Assembly: GCA_963773945.1 (NCBI GenBank) | Contig: CAVZDD010000005.1 | Coordinates: 124,001 to 188,000, forward strand | Direction: 5' to 3' | DNA length: 64,000 bases | From: JAKIWV01 sp963773945 | GTDB lineage: Archaea; Thermoplasmatota; Thermoplasmata; Lutacidiplasmatales; UBA184 | Part shown: positions 32,970 through 41,526 of the stretch, piece by piece | Layout of the letters: each line of letters begins with the position of its first letter | Position numbering within the stretch: the first letter of the stretch is position 1 | Position numbers and translations under genes: made by a program | Notes under the pieces: generated by a model | Told to the model about the DNA's origin: nothing | Seen by the model: only the letters and a program-made list of their open reading frames with translations | Database searches by the model: none

Positions 32970-33587
32970 CTACGGCTGCACGATCGCGTAGGCGTTGTTC
33001 CCGAGCACCTTGGTGATCTTCGCGTTGACCGTCGCGCCGCGGGTGGTGGCGCCGGTCACGAAGACGACGAAGCCTTCCTTCCGCGCGACGCCGTCGCCCC
33101 GGCGACCGATATCCTCGATCGTGAGGCGATAGACCTCGCCCGCTACGACTGGCGCTTTCGGCTTGGCCACTTCGACCACCCGACGCACCGTGACCGGTCG
33201 CTGGGCGCCGCAGGCTTCGCAGATGAGGAGGGTGAACTTGCCTTCTTTGCTGAGGTGAGTGTCCGGCCGTTTGCACTCGGAACAGATCACGTACTTGTCG
33301 GTGTACTCCCGGATCCGCTGGGCGATCGCGTCCTTGGGGATGCGGGACTTGAGCACGCCACGGGGCAGGTCGAGCACGCCCGGGCAGCCAAACTCCCGGG
33401 CCAGGTAGCCGATCAGGTGGGCCGGCTCGCGCCGGAGCACGCTCGCGATCTCCTGCAGGTTCCGGATGACCGTGTTCTTCCCATCGGTCATCACGTCCGG
33501 CTCGGGGACCTGGAATCGATCGCCGCTCGTACGGACCTCCGGCAGCTGGGCCCGGGCCCGGTCGAGGAGTTTCTGGTAAGCTTCCAT
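32970..33587 (-). CDS. Translation initiation factor aIF2 beta subunit fused to a TRAM domain
   Basis: 205 aa from ATG 33587 (a TTG at 33617 would add 10 residues). Residues about 1-70 form the aIF2-beta core (KNTVIRNLQEIASVLRREPAHLIGYLAREFG), then a zinc ribbon with YVICSECKRPDTHL and LLICEACGA. Residues about 145-205 are a TRAM RNA-binding domain (VYRLTIEDIGRRGDGVARKE and VFVTGATTRGATVNAKI). aIF2-beta helps bring Met-tRNAi to the small subunit. The added TRAM domain occurs in some Euryarchaeota and may add RNA contacts. Confidence 0.9.
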   Translation of the reverse strand: MEAYQKLLDRARAQLPEVRTSGDRFQVPEPDVMTDGKNTVIRNLQEIASVLRREPAHLIGYLAREFGCPGVLDLPRGVLKSRIPKDAIAQRIREYTDKYVICSECKRPDTHLSKEGKFTLLICEACGAQRPVTVRRVVEVAKPKAPVVAGEVYRLTIEDIGRRGDGVARKEGFVVFVTGATTRGATVNAKITKVLGNNAYAIVQP

Positions 33588-33659
33588 TCGGCCGAATGAA
33601 GGCCGAGGAGCGCTCAAAAGGCTATCCGTTCCCGGACGCCACTTCCGAGGGTCACGAGT

Positions 33660-34304
33660 CTACTCGGTGAGCGGACCGAGGACGTGGCGCAGGTCCTTCT
33701 CCGTGACCACGTGAGTGGCCCGGCGCCGGACATGCTCGTCTTCCGGGAGGAACGCGACTCCGATGCGGGAGTGCTCGAACATCGCCACGTCAATCTCGGA
33801 GTTCCCCACCGCCGCGCAGTCGTCGACGGAGAGCCCGAACTCCCGCTGCAATCCGGCGACGACGTCCCCCTTGCGCTTGATCGGCACCCGGATGATCCCC
33901 TCGTCCGTGAGCCGCCCGTGCCCATTGAGAACGAACCCGTTCGCAAGGACCCTGTCGATGCCCAATTCCCGGCCGATCCGCTGGGCGATCACGTCGAGGC
34001 CTCCACTCACGATCGCTGTGCGGATGCCTCGGGCGTGGAGCGCATCGAACAACTCGTGCGCGCCGGGCATGAGGGGCACGGGGGCCAGGATCGAGACGAG
34101 GTCGTCCTCGGTGATGTGAGGGCGATGTCGCCGCCAGAGCGCTAGGTCCCGTCGCATGAACTCCTGATCGTCAATTTGGTCGGTCAGGAAGAGATGGAGG
34201 GCCTCGGTGTTCTCGTCGCCAAAGAACCGGTGGACCTCCGCCCAAGAGCTCGAGACGTCGAGCAGAGTGCCGTCCATGTCGAAAGCGACGAACCTAATCG
34301 GCAT
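33660..34304 (-). CDS. HAD-family phosphatase (phosphoserine phosphatase-like)
   Basis: 214 aa. Motif I FDMDGTLLD (Asp9 nucleophile, Asp11 acid/base), motif II IVSGGLD, motif III lysine in IKRKGDVVAGL, motif IV AVGNSEIDVAMF. The overall plan matches SerB-like enzymes, but motif IV has Asn where GDG is usual. Cytoplasmic; serine biosynthesis or another small phosphate ester are both possible. The ATG at 34304 overlaps the end of the aldo/keto reductase by 11 nt. Confidence 0.82.
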   Translation of the reverse strand: MPIRFVAFDMDGTLLDVSSSWAEVHRFFGDENTEALHLFLTDQIDDQEFMRRDLALWRRHRPHITEDDLVSILAPVPLMPGAHELFDALHARGIRTAIVSGGLDVIAQRIGRELGIDRVLANGFVLNGHGRLTDEGIIRVPIKRKGDVVAGLQREFGLSVDDCAAVGNSEIDVAMFEHSRIGVAFLPEDEHVRRRATHVVTEKDLRHVLGPLTE

Positions 34305-35292
34305 GGCTCAGCGCGATCGCGTCGGCCCGAGCCAGCACCGCGGCCGTCGGACGTGCGGCCCACGCTGTCAGGACCTCGTCGACCTGCTCGGGCTGGCTCG
34401 CGCCGAAGAGGGGCGCTACGCCCCGCTGGGAGAGCCAGTGGAGCGCCAGGGAGGCCATGGGCACGCCCGCCTCCTTCGACAGCTCGTGGAGTTGGCGGGC
34501 CAGCGCCTGCACTTCCGGTAGACGCTCCCGAAGTCCGGTGCTTCGGGCCGGCCCCACCGGAACGGTACCGGTGAGATACTTTCCGGCGAGCAAGCCCCGG
34601 GCGAGCGGCGTGTAGGCTTCGACGATGATCCCTTCCTTGCGACAATATGGCAGCACCTCGTCCCCGTCGGCGCGCTCGAGCATATTGTACAGTACCTGGT
34701 TCACAACCACATCAGTCTCCCGGAGCGCGGCGCGCGCCTCGACCAGTTGCTCGACAGAGAAGTTGCTGACGCCGATCGCACCGATCTTGCCCTCCTTCCA
34801 CAGGGCTTCGAGGGCTTGCATCGTTTCGCCGATCGGCACCCCCGGTGCGGGGGAGTGGACCAGGTAGAGGTCCGCTTTCGTGCGGCCGAGTCGCTGGAGG
34901 CTGGCCATCAGCGCCGGACGGACCTGGGCGGCGCGCAGGTGCTCCCATGAGAGCTTGGTGACGACCAACGCGTCCAATGCGGCCGGGCCGGCCCGATAGA
35001 ACACATCGCCCAGGATCCGCTCTGACCGGCCGGCGCCGTAGACCTCGGCGGTATCGAACCAGCGAAGACCTCGTTCGAGGGCGTGTCCGATGGTCGCCTT
35101 GGTACGCGCTTCATCTTCCGGCCGCCAACGTCCGAGGGCCCAGAGGCCCAATCCGAGGGGTGGGTGGGTCCGTCCCGTCTTTCCGAGCGGGAACCCCCCG
35201 CGGAGAGGAGCGTTCGCGACGGGGACGGCCTTCTTCGGGCGCTTCGCCGAGGTTCGAGCGGAGGATTTGGGGGGAGGGGCCTTCTTCGTCAT
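34294..35292 (-). CDS. Aldo/keto reductase
   Basis: 332 aa. The N-terminal 25 residues are Lys/Pro/Ser-rich and probably disordered. The AKR barrel follows with GLGLWALGRW, GLRWFDTAEVYGAGRSE (catalytic Asp and Tyr), LDALVVTKL (catalytic Lys), ADLYLVHSP (the H of the tetrad), IGAIGVSNFS and VVNQVLYNMLER. It reduces carbonyls with NADPH; the physiological substrate is unknown. The start ATG 35292 overlaps the valS stop by 4 nt and its own end overlaps the phosphatase, so all three are translationally coupled. Confidence 0.87.
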   Translation of the reverse strand: MTKKAPPPKSSARTSAKRPKKAVPVANAPLRGGFPLGKTGRTHPPLGLGLWALGRWRPEDEARTKATIGHALERGLRWFDTAEVYGAGRSERILGDVFYRAGPAALDALVVTKLSWEHLRAAQVRPALMASLQRLGRTKADLYLVHSPAPGVPIGETMQALEALWKEGKIGAIGVSNFSVEQLVEARAALRETDVVVNQVLYNMLERADGDEVLPYCRKEGIIVEAYTPLARGLLAGKYLTGTVPVGPARSTGLRERLPEVQALARQLHELSKEAGVPMASLALHWLSQRGVAPLFGASQPEQVDEVLTAWAARPTAAVLARADAIALSHAD

Positions 35293-37973
35293 GATGCTCC
35301 GTGGGCAGCCTCGGCGGCCAAGTGCGCTTCGATCCGTCGGACCCGTTCCGCCAGGTCCCGGGCCTTCTCCCCGGCCGTTTTGAGGACTTCGGGGGGGGCC
35401 CGGTCGCGGAACCCGGGGTCGGCCAGGCGCTGTTCGGTCTTGGCGAGCAGGCCGGCGAGCTTGTCTCGTTCCCGTTCGAGCGTGAGGCGTTCCGCCTGCG
35501 AGCGTTCGGAGGGGAGGGCGAGGAAGAATTCCCCGTGCGCCGTGACACTGGGCGCGCTGCCGGCCGGCGGCGGCGCTCCGACGTCCAGGAAGTCTAGCGC
35601 TCCCACGCGGGCTTGCTGCAGGACCAGCTCCTTTTGGACGCGGAGGACCTCGGCGGTCTCCTCCCCGGAAGGTCGGACCCAGGCCGGGGGGAGCGACTTG
35701 GGGGCGAGTCGGTTCTCGGCCCGGAGGCTTCGCAGCGTGCGGATGGCGTCGTAGACGACTTCCATGGCGACCAGGGCTTCCGGGTCGTCCGGCGCTTCGT
35801 TCGACTTGGGCCACGCCGTGCGGGCCAACAAGTCGCCCCGATGGGGGATGGAGTGCCAGAGTTCTTCCGTCACGTGGGGGACGAGCGGGTGGAGGAGCCG
35901 AAGGGTCCGCTCGAGGGTGAAGAGCAGCACCGCGCGCGTCTCGTGGCGCAGGGGTTCTCCCCGTCGACCTGCGAGCGCCTCCTTGCTCACCTCCACGTAC
36001 CGGTCGGCGAGGTCGTACCAGATGAAGGAGTGGAGGAGCCCGGCCGCGCGCGAGATGTCGTAGGTGGCGAGGGCCTGGTCGAACTCGTCCACGGTCCGGT
36101 GCCACCGGGCGAGGATCCAGTGATTCTCGAGAGGGGAATCGGTCGTGAGGAGGGGGGCCCGGTCGGGCGCGTCGGTCCCGTCGGGCAGGTGCGCCTGGGC
36201 AAAGCGCACGAGGTTCCAGACCTTCGTGAGGAAGTTCCGGGCGTTGTCGAGCGTCGCGGGGCCGAAGAAGCCGTCCTGGTCGACCGGGTTCGGGAACAGC
36301 AACGCGAACCGGAGCGCGTCGGCCCCGCGTTCCCGGATCAGGTCCAGCGGGTCCGGGGAGTTCCCGAGATGCTTCGAGAGCTTGCGGCCTTGTTCGTCGC
36401 GCAGGATTCCATGGAAGAAGACGTTCCGGAACGGCGGACGGCCCTGGAAGTAGTAGGAGGCCATCAGCATCCGGGCGACCCAGAAGAACATGATGTCGCG
36501 GCCGGTCTCGAGGAGACTCGTCGGGAAGTAGTGGGCCAGGTCGGGCGTGTCTTCGGGCCAGCCGAGAGTGGCGAACGGCCACAGCCACGACGAGAACCAG
36601 GTATCGAGTACGTCCGGATCGGCCTTCAGCGGCAAGTGGCCGCATTTCGGGCAGGCCGTCGGAGCTACTTCGGCGGCGGTCTCGTGGGAGCAGGCCGAAC
36701 AGTAGTACACCGGGATCGGGTGGCCCCACGCGACCTGTCGGGAGATGCACCAGTCCTGGATCTTCTCCATCCACCGGAAGAAGGTGAGCTCCCACCGTGG
36801 CGGGTAGAGCCGGACCTCGCCGGACCGGACCGCCTCGACCGCCGCCGGAACCAGCGGGGCCATCCGAACGAACCATTGGGTCGACAGCCGGGGTTCGATG
36901 ACCGCGTTCGAGCGCTCGGACCGGCCGACGGCGTGAACGTAGGGCGTTTCGTGGTCGACGAATCCTCCGGCGCGTAGCGCCTCCGTGACCCGCGTGCGGG
37001 CGTCCTCCCGGTCCTGGCCCCGGAAGGGGTCCGGCACCCAATCGGAGGTGAGCCGACCATCGGCATCGATGACGTCCGGAGGCATCGGGAGCCCCGGATG
37101 CCGTTGGAAGATCTCGTGGTCCAAGAGATCGTGCCGGGGCGTGATCTTCAGCGCGCCGTTTCCGAACGTCGGGTCGACGCCGGGGTCAGCCAGCACCGGT
37201 ACCTCGCGGTCGCACAGGGGGACTCGCACCTTTCGGCCGACAGCCGAGGTGTGCCGGGCATCGTCCGGATGGACGGCCACGGCGACATCGCCGAAGATCG
37301 TCTCCGGCCGCACGGTGGCGACCACGATCCCCCCGGGGGCTCCATCGGCCCATGGGTACCGAACGTAGAGGAGCGTCGTGGGTTCCTCCGAATGTTCGAC
37401 TTCCAGGTCGGAGATGGCGGTTCGGACCGCCGGGTCCCAGTTGACGAAACGCTCCCCGCGGTAGACCAGACCGGCGTTGTAGAGCGTGACGAAGGCGCGC
37501 CGGGTGGCGCGTTCGTAGGCCGGGTCCATGGTGTACCGGTATCGGCTCCAGTCGAGGGAGTAGCCGCCGGAACGCAGGGCCGCCAGGATGCGTCGTTCGT
37601 GGTCCCGTTTCCATCCCTCGACCTGCGCGAGGACTTGGTCCCGGGACATCTCCTCGAGCCGGATCCCCTGCTTCGCCAGGTGCGCGCGCACCGCGACCTG
37701 GGTGGACAGGCCGGCGTGGTCAATGCCCGGAAGCCAGAGGGTCGGCGTGCCCATCATGCGGGACCGTCGGACTAGGAGGTCCGTGACCGTGTTGCCGAGG
37801 GCGTGGCCTAGGTGGAGGTCCCCCGTCACGTTGGGCGGGGGCAACACGACCGTGAAGGGAGCGCCCGTCGGCCGGTCCGGGGCGCGTCCGAGGTCGGCGC
37901 GGTCCCAGGCCTCCTGCCAGCGACGCTCGATCGCCCCGGGCTCGAATCGGGGCGGGAGAAGGTCGGGGGTCAG
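35289..37973 (-). CDS. valS: Valyl-tRNA synthetase (probable CTG start)
   Basis: 894 aa if it starts at the CTG 37973. The first canonical start is a GTG at 37847, but the family N-terminus (PPRFEPGAIERRWQEAWDRA) is encoded in frame upstream of it, with no ATG, GTG or TTG before the overlap with the ABC permease. The CTG lies in CTGA, overlapping the permease stop, the same geometry as the ATGA overlaps nearby. Class I motifs: HLGH (about 54-57), editing-domain TVRPETIFGDVAVAV, zinc finger YYCSACSHE and CPKCGH, GRKLSKHLGN (KMSKS equivalent), a DALR-like anticodon domain and a C-terminal coiled coil. It charges tRNA-Val. Confidence 0.92.
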   Translation of the reverse strand: MTPDLLPPRFEPGAIERRWQEAWDRADLGRAPDRPTGAPFTVVLPPPNVTGDLHLGHALGNTVTDLLVRRSRMMGTPTLWLPGIDHAGLSTQVAVRAHLAKQGIRLEEMSRDQVLAQVEGWKRDHERRILAALRSGGYSLDWSRYRYTMDPAYERATRRAFVTLYNAGLVYRGERFVNWDPAVRTAISDLEVEHSEEPTTLLYVRYPWADGAPGGIVVATVRPETIFGDVAVAVHPDDARHTSAVGRKVRVPLCDREVPVLADPGVDPTFGNGALKITPRHDLLDHEIFQRHPGLPMPPDVIDADGRLTSDWVPDPFRGQDREDARTRVTEALRAGGFVDHETPYVHAVGRSERSNAVIEPRLSTQWFVRMAPLVPAAVEAVRSGEVRLYPPRWELTFFRWMEKIQDWCISRQVAWGHPIPVYYCSACSHETAAEVAPTACPKCGHLPLKADPDVLDTWFSSWLWPFATLGWPEDTPDLAHYFPTSLLETGRDIMFFWVARMLMASYYFQGRPPFRNVFFHGILRDEQGRKLSKHLGNSPDPLDLIRERGADALRFALLFPNPVDQDGFFGPATLDNARNFLTKVWNLVRFAQAHLPDGTDAPDRAPLLTTDSPLENHWILARWHRTVDEFDQALATYDISRAAGLLHSFIWYDLADRYVEVSKEALAGRRGEPLRHETRAVLLFTLERTLRLLHPLVPHVTEELWHSIPHRGDLLARTAWPKSNEAPDDPEALVAMEVVYDAIRTLRSLRAENRLAPKSLPPAWVRPSGEETAEVLRVQKELVLQQARVGALDFLDVGAPPPAGSAPSVTAHGEFFLALPSERSQAERLTLERERDKLAGLLAKTEQRLADPGFRDRAPPEVLKTAGEKARDLAERVRRIEAHLAAEAAHGAS

Positions 37974-39706
37974 CCGCGTCCCCTCCCGGGGAGACCGAGG
38001 GCGAAGAGCGAGAAGATCGCCAGCTCCGCGAGGGCGACGCCGCCCATAGCGAGGAACGATTTAACCGGGGAGACTCCGATGAACTGAAGCACGGCGAAGA
38101 GCGTGATCGGCAGGCCGGCGATCACGATGCCCGGCAGGACCACCGTGGTCGCCCACCAGGCGCCGGACGACATCAGCGACACCGGCACCCCGGCCTCCTG
38201 GGCGCGGCGGAAGAGGAGCGCAATCTCCAGGAACGCCGCCGCGATGAGCCCCGGCAACTCCGCGATGATGAAGGCGAAGAATAGCCACACGTTGAGCAGT
38301 CGCAACACCGTCAGGCCGACGACGATCGCGGACGCGACGATGTAGATCAGGACGATGAGCGACGATTTTCCGAACAGCATCGACCGGTTCGTGAGCGGGA
38401 GCGTCCGGGTGTACGAGTAGCCCATCACTTCGGTGGCGAAGAAGGCCGGGCCGAAGAACGTGGCGAGGATCGCCGTCGTGGAGACCGCCGCCGCCGCGAG
38501 GTCAAAGACACTGCTCGGCCGGGGTGATCCGATGTAGGAGGAGAGTCCAATGACCACGGCGTCGATCAGCGGCAACAGCACGACGAAGGCGTATCCGGGC
38601 GTCCGCGAGGCGGTCCGCAGGTCCTTGAGGAGGATCGCCGCCGGCGCTCCAACGGGTCGGAGCTGCGCTCCGCGTTTCTCGTCGGTGACCGCCACTTCGG
38701 GACTGAGTCGGCTGAGGGCCCGCGGAGCGGTCAGGAGCCACCAGCCCACTCCCAGCGAGAGGGCCGCGTAGCCCGCGGCAGCGAGGCCGATCAACCACGG
38801 ATTCCCGCCGGGCAATAGGCTGAACGAGTAACTTCCGCCCAGGCCCGCGACAGGAATGAAACCCAGCGGGAAAGGGAACACCAGGAGGAGGCTCCCGAGC
38901 GTGCTGGGAGCGGTCCTCCCGAGGTAGGACAGGCCGTACATGATCTGGAATCCGAAGGACACAAAGCCGTAGATCCCGAACGCCGGAACGGCCCAGAGCA
39001 TGAGGTAGAACCACCGTAAGATCGACTCCCGGAGGCCGCCGCGTGAACCTTGCACGTGCTGGACAAAGAACCGGCCCGTACGGAGCGAAAGGCCCATTGA
39101 GATCAGGATCACGATGACGACGCCGGGGATGACGAGGAGGCCGGCCGCCACGGAATCGAGGGCGATGCCTAACGCGATCGGAGTGAGCACCAGGGCGGTC
39201 ACGGCGGGGGCGTCGAACAGCCGAAGCAGGACCAGGAGGGCGACCCGGTCGAGCTTCTTGTCGGCGATGGGAAGCGTCTCGAGAACGGGAAGGATCTGAG
39301 AGCCCAGAAATGTCGGCAGGCTCTGGAGGCCGACCATCCACAGGAACGAGAGCTCCAGCAGGAGGAGTCCGGCGACGACGGTTCCCGTGTAGAGCGGCAA
39401 CGGCACCGGGTACGGCGACGCGAAGGTCGGTGCGAGGAAGAATCGCTCGACGATGTTCGTGAGCGCCAGCATCGAGCCTCCGATCAGGAGGACGATCAGC
39501 AGGCTGACCAGGAACTTGCTCTGCGCCACGCGTCGGCGCGCCGTATTGGCGAGTTCCCCTGGGTCCCTCGGCGCTTCCGCGGCGAGGACGTTCCCCTGGC
39601 GGAGCGCGTAGACCGCTTGGAAACTCAACTCGAGATAGGCGACCTCCGCCAGCCGGCGGGAACTCGGCGCCTCGACCGTGGGGCGGAGGGGGCTAGGCGC
39701 CTCCAA
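37970..39706 (-). CDS. ABC-2-type exporter permease
   Basis: 578 aa from a TTG at 39706, with about 12-14 hydrophobic segments in two halves separated by a soluble stretch (LSRLSPEVAVTDEKRGAQLR). The later half has the ABC-2 feature EVMGYSYTRTLPLTNRSMLFGKSS. No ATP-binding motif is present. The gene starts 14 nt inside the end of the ATPase gene, so the two make one exporter. The substrate is unknown (lipid, antibiotic or signal peptide are typical). Confidence 0.8.
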   Translation of the reverse strand: MEAPSPLRPTVEAPSSRRLAEVAYLELSFQAVYALRQGNVLAAEAPRDPGELANTARRRVAQSKFLVSLLIVLLIGGSMLALTNIVERFFLAPTFASPYPVPLPLYTGTVVAGLLLLELSFLWMVGLQSLPTFLGSQILPVLETLPIADKKLDRVALLVLLRLFDAPAVTALVLTPIALGIALDSVAAGLLVIPGVVIVILISMGLSLRTGRFFVQHVQGSRGGLRESILRWFYLMLWAVPAFGIYGFVSFGFQIMYGLSYLGRTAPSTLGSLLLVFPFPLGFIPVAGLGGSYSFSLLPGGNPWLIGLAAAGYAALSLGVGWWLLTAPRALSRLSPEVAVTDEKRGAQLRPVGAPAAILLKDLRTASRTPGYAFVVLLPLIDAVVIGLSSYIGSPRPSSVFDLAAAAVSTTAILATFFGPAFFATEVMGYSYTRTLPLTNRSMLFGKSSLIVLIYIVASAIVVGLTVLRLLNVWLFFAFIIAELPGLIAAAFLEIALLFRRAQEAGVPVSLMSSGAWWATTVVLPGIVIAGLPITLFAVLQFIGVSPVKSFLAMGGVALAELAIFSLFALGLPGRGRG

Positions 39707-40472
39707 GGGCCCGGACGGCCGCGTAGACTCCCTCCTCCTCGCGGGTCAGTCGCAGGAAGATCTCCTCGAGGGTCGCGTCGCCCTGGGACGTGTGGGCCCG
39801 GAGGTCGTCCATGGTACCCTCGCCGACCAATTTACCGCGATCGAGGATGCCAACGCGGTTACACAGCCGCTCGGCGACCTCCATCGTATGGGTCGAGAAC
39901 AGGACGCCGCGCGGGGCCTGGGCCACGTACTGCGTCAACAGCTCCCGCATGAGTCGGACCGAGCGCGGGTCGAGGCTGTTGAGGGGCTCGTCCAAGACGA
40001 GCAGGGTTGGCTGGTGCAGGAACGCGCTGATCAGGAGGACCTTCTGGCGGGTTCCGTTCGAGAGGGTCGCGAGCGGTTGGTCGAACTCTCGCTCGATCTG
40101 GAACGCGGTCACGTAGCTCTTGGCCCGGTCGGAGACCTGGGTGGCATCGAGGCCGCGGACGCTTGCCACGAACTCGAGGAACTCCCGCGGGGTGAGGGCA
40201 TCGTAGAGAAGAGCCGTCTCCGGAACGTATCCCACGATCTGCTTGGTTAACACCGGTTCCTTGGTCGGGTCGTGGCCGAGCACGGAGATCGAGCCGTCCG
40301 CCGGAGTGAGCAATCCCACGACCGCCTTGAGGGTGCTAGATTTTCCGGCGCCGTTGGACCCCAGGAGCCCATAGATCTCGTGGGGCTGCACCCGGATCGA
40401 GAGGTGGTCGACCGCCGTCAACTGCCCGTACTTGACCGTCAAGCTTCGGAGGGCGAGCGGCAACTCCGCCAT
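39693..40472 (-). CDS. ABC exporter ATP-binding protein
   Basis: 259 aa. Walker A GSNGAGKSS (about 38-46), Q-loop region VGYVPETALLYD, ABC signature variant LSNGTRQKVLL (usually LSGGQ), Walker B LLVLDEPLNSLD and H-loop FSTHTMEVAERL. It is of the DrrA/CcmA-like type that partners ABC-2 permeases. ATG 40472. Three 18-bp tandem repeats precede the start. Confidence 0.9.
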   Translation of the reverse strand: MAELPLALRSLTVKYGQLTAVDHLSIRVQPHEIYGLLGSNGAGKSSTLKAVVGLLTPADGSISVLGHDPTKEPVLTKQIVGYVPETALLYDALTPREFLEFVASVRGLDATQVSDRAKSYVTAFQIEREFDQPLATLSNGTRQKVLLISAFLHQPTLLVLDEPLNSLDPRSVRLMRELLTQYVAQAPRGVLFSTHTMEVAERLCNRVGILDRGKLVGEGTMDDLRAHTSQGDATLEEIFLRLTREEEGVYAAVRALGGA

Positions 40473-40476
40473 CGGT

Positions 40477-40530
40477 GCGCCGTCGGGCAGAAGTGCGCCG
40501 CCGGACAGCAGTGCGTCGCCGGACAGAAGT
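40477..40530. repeat. Three tandem 18-bp repeats upstream of the ABC exporter
   Basis: Units at 40477-40494, 40495-40512 and 40513-40530, each close to GCGYCGYCGGRCAGMAGT, differ at 2-4 positions. They end 5 nt from the ABC ATPase ATG, in its 5' leader or promoter. They could bind a regulator, or be a simple slippage product. Confidence 0.75.
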
Positions 40531-40559
40531 TTTCCCCCCGTAACAAAGGCGTGCGCACC

Positions 40560-40567
40560 CTATAAAG
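40560..40567 (+). promoter_or_regulatory. Candidate TATA box for the small membrane protein and regulator
   Basis: CTATAAAG lies 28-35 nt before the ATG at 40595, within the divergent spacer with the ABC exporter. The position fits a leaderless transcript covering 40595-41421. Confidence 0.5.
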
Positions 40568-40594
40568 TCCGAATCGCCTGTTCCGGGACGAATC

Positions 40595-40867
40595 ATGGAC
40601 TTTTCCACGTGGACGAATGTCGCCTTCGCGGGCGTCGCCGTCTTCGGCACCGTCCTGTTCGCCCTGTCGCTGCTCGCGGTACGTCGGGCGCCCTCTCCGA
40701 GGATGGGACTCGTCGCCGGGGGGTTCCTCGTCATCGCAGCCCAGGGCATCGTGCTCGGCACGTTGCTGTTCCTCGGCGGCGCTTCGGCGGACCTGCTGCT
40801 GTTCCTTTCGGCGATCTTCGAGGTCGTCCTGTTGATCGTGCTCTTTTCAGCGACGCTCGTCCGCTGA
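40595..40867 (+). CDS. Small three-helix membrane protein
   Basis: 90 aa with three transmembrane segments (about 8-29, 37-60, 66-87) separated by the basic turn VRRAPSPRMG. No catalytic motif. It is followed 8 nt later by a winged-helix regulator. Small membrane proteins paired with winged-helix regulators occur repeatedly in Euryarchaeota (general knowledge), and a sensing role is a reasonable guess. Divergent from the ABC exporter, sharing its control region. Confidence 0.7.
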   Translation: MDFSTWTNVAFAGVAVFGTVLFALSLLAVRRAPSPRMGLVAGGFLVIAAQGIVLGTLLFLGGASADLLLFLSAIFEVVLLIVLFSATLVR

Positions 40868-40875
40868 GGCCGTCG

Positions 40876-41421
40876 ATGGGGGACCCCGCCGAGAGGTCCG
40901 GTACCTGGGCCGAAACGCTACTCACGTTCATCCAACGCTATCCCGGCGTCCACCTCCGGGAGATCCGGCGCCGGCTCGGCATCCCGATCGGGACCTTGGA
41001 CTACCACCTGTACCGGCTCGGGAAGCGCGGCCTTGTCTCGGTCCGGATGCAGGGGGGCTACAAGGTCTGCTTTCCGGAGACGCTGATCGGGGAAGGTCCT
41101 CCGATCCCGGAGCCGGACAAGGTCCTCATCGCTCTATTGCGGCAGCCGGCGCCCCGGGCGATCCTGCTCCACCTCTACCTGGAAGGTACCTCCTCGCCTC
41201 AATCCCTCGGGCAGGCCGTGGGGGCCTCGGGCCCGAACCTATCCTACTTCCTCAAGCGCCTCGAAGCACTCGGCGTCCTCGAACGCGAGGGGCCGCCCGG
41301 TCAGCGCCAGGTGCGACTACCCGACGCCAAGCGGATCCACGAGATCCTGCTTCGGTATCCGCCGCTTCCCGAGACCCCCGTGGACCGCTTCGTCCGTTTC
41401 TGGTCGGAGCTCCATCCATGA
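40876..41421 (+). CDS. Double winged-helix transcriptional regulator
   Basis: 181 aa from ATG 40876. Two winged-helix units: FIQRYPGVHLREIRRRLGIP and GTLDYHLYRLGKRGLVSV (about 16-55), then ILLHLYLEGTSSPQSLGQAV and PNLSYFLKRLEALGVLER (about 98-140). This tandem arrangement is common in euryarchaeal regulators of the ArsR/MarR-like superfamily. It likely controls the upstream membrane gene or the divergent exporter (inference). Confidence 0.85.
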   Translation: MGDPAERSGTWAETLLTFIQRYPGVHLREIRRRLGIPIGTLDYHLYRLGKRGLVSVRMQGGYKVCFPETLIGEGPPIPEPDKVLIALLRQPAPRAILLHLYLEGTSSPQSLGQAVGASGPNLSYFLKRLEALGVLEREGPPGQRQVRLPDAKRIHEILLRYPPLPETPVDRFVRFWSELHP

Positions 41422-41526
41422 TTCGGGTTCAACGGCTGTTCGGAAACGCTTATGGACCAACCGACCGCCATGTCCGGTCCGTGGGGGAGCCTCGCCGGTG
41501 TCGCCGGCGGGGAACGGAGAGTTTCT

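Noticed and set aside
35293..37041. Upstream extension of the aldo/keto reductase frame through valS
   Set aside because: Arg/Gly/Pro-rich shadow of valS; the reductase begins at ATG 35292.
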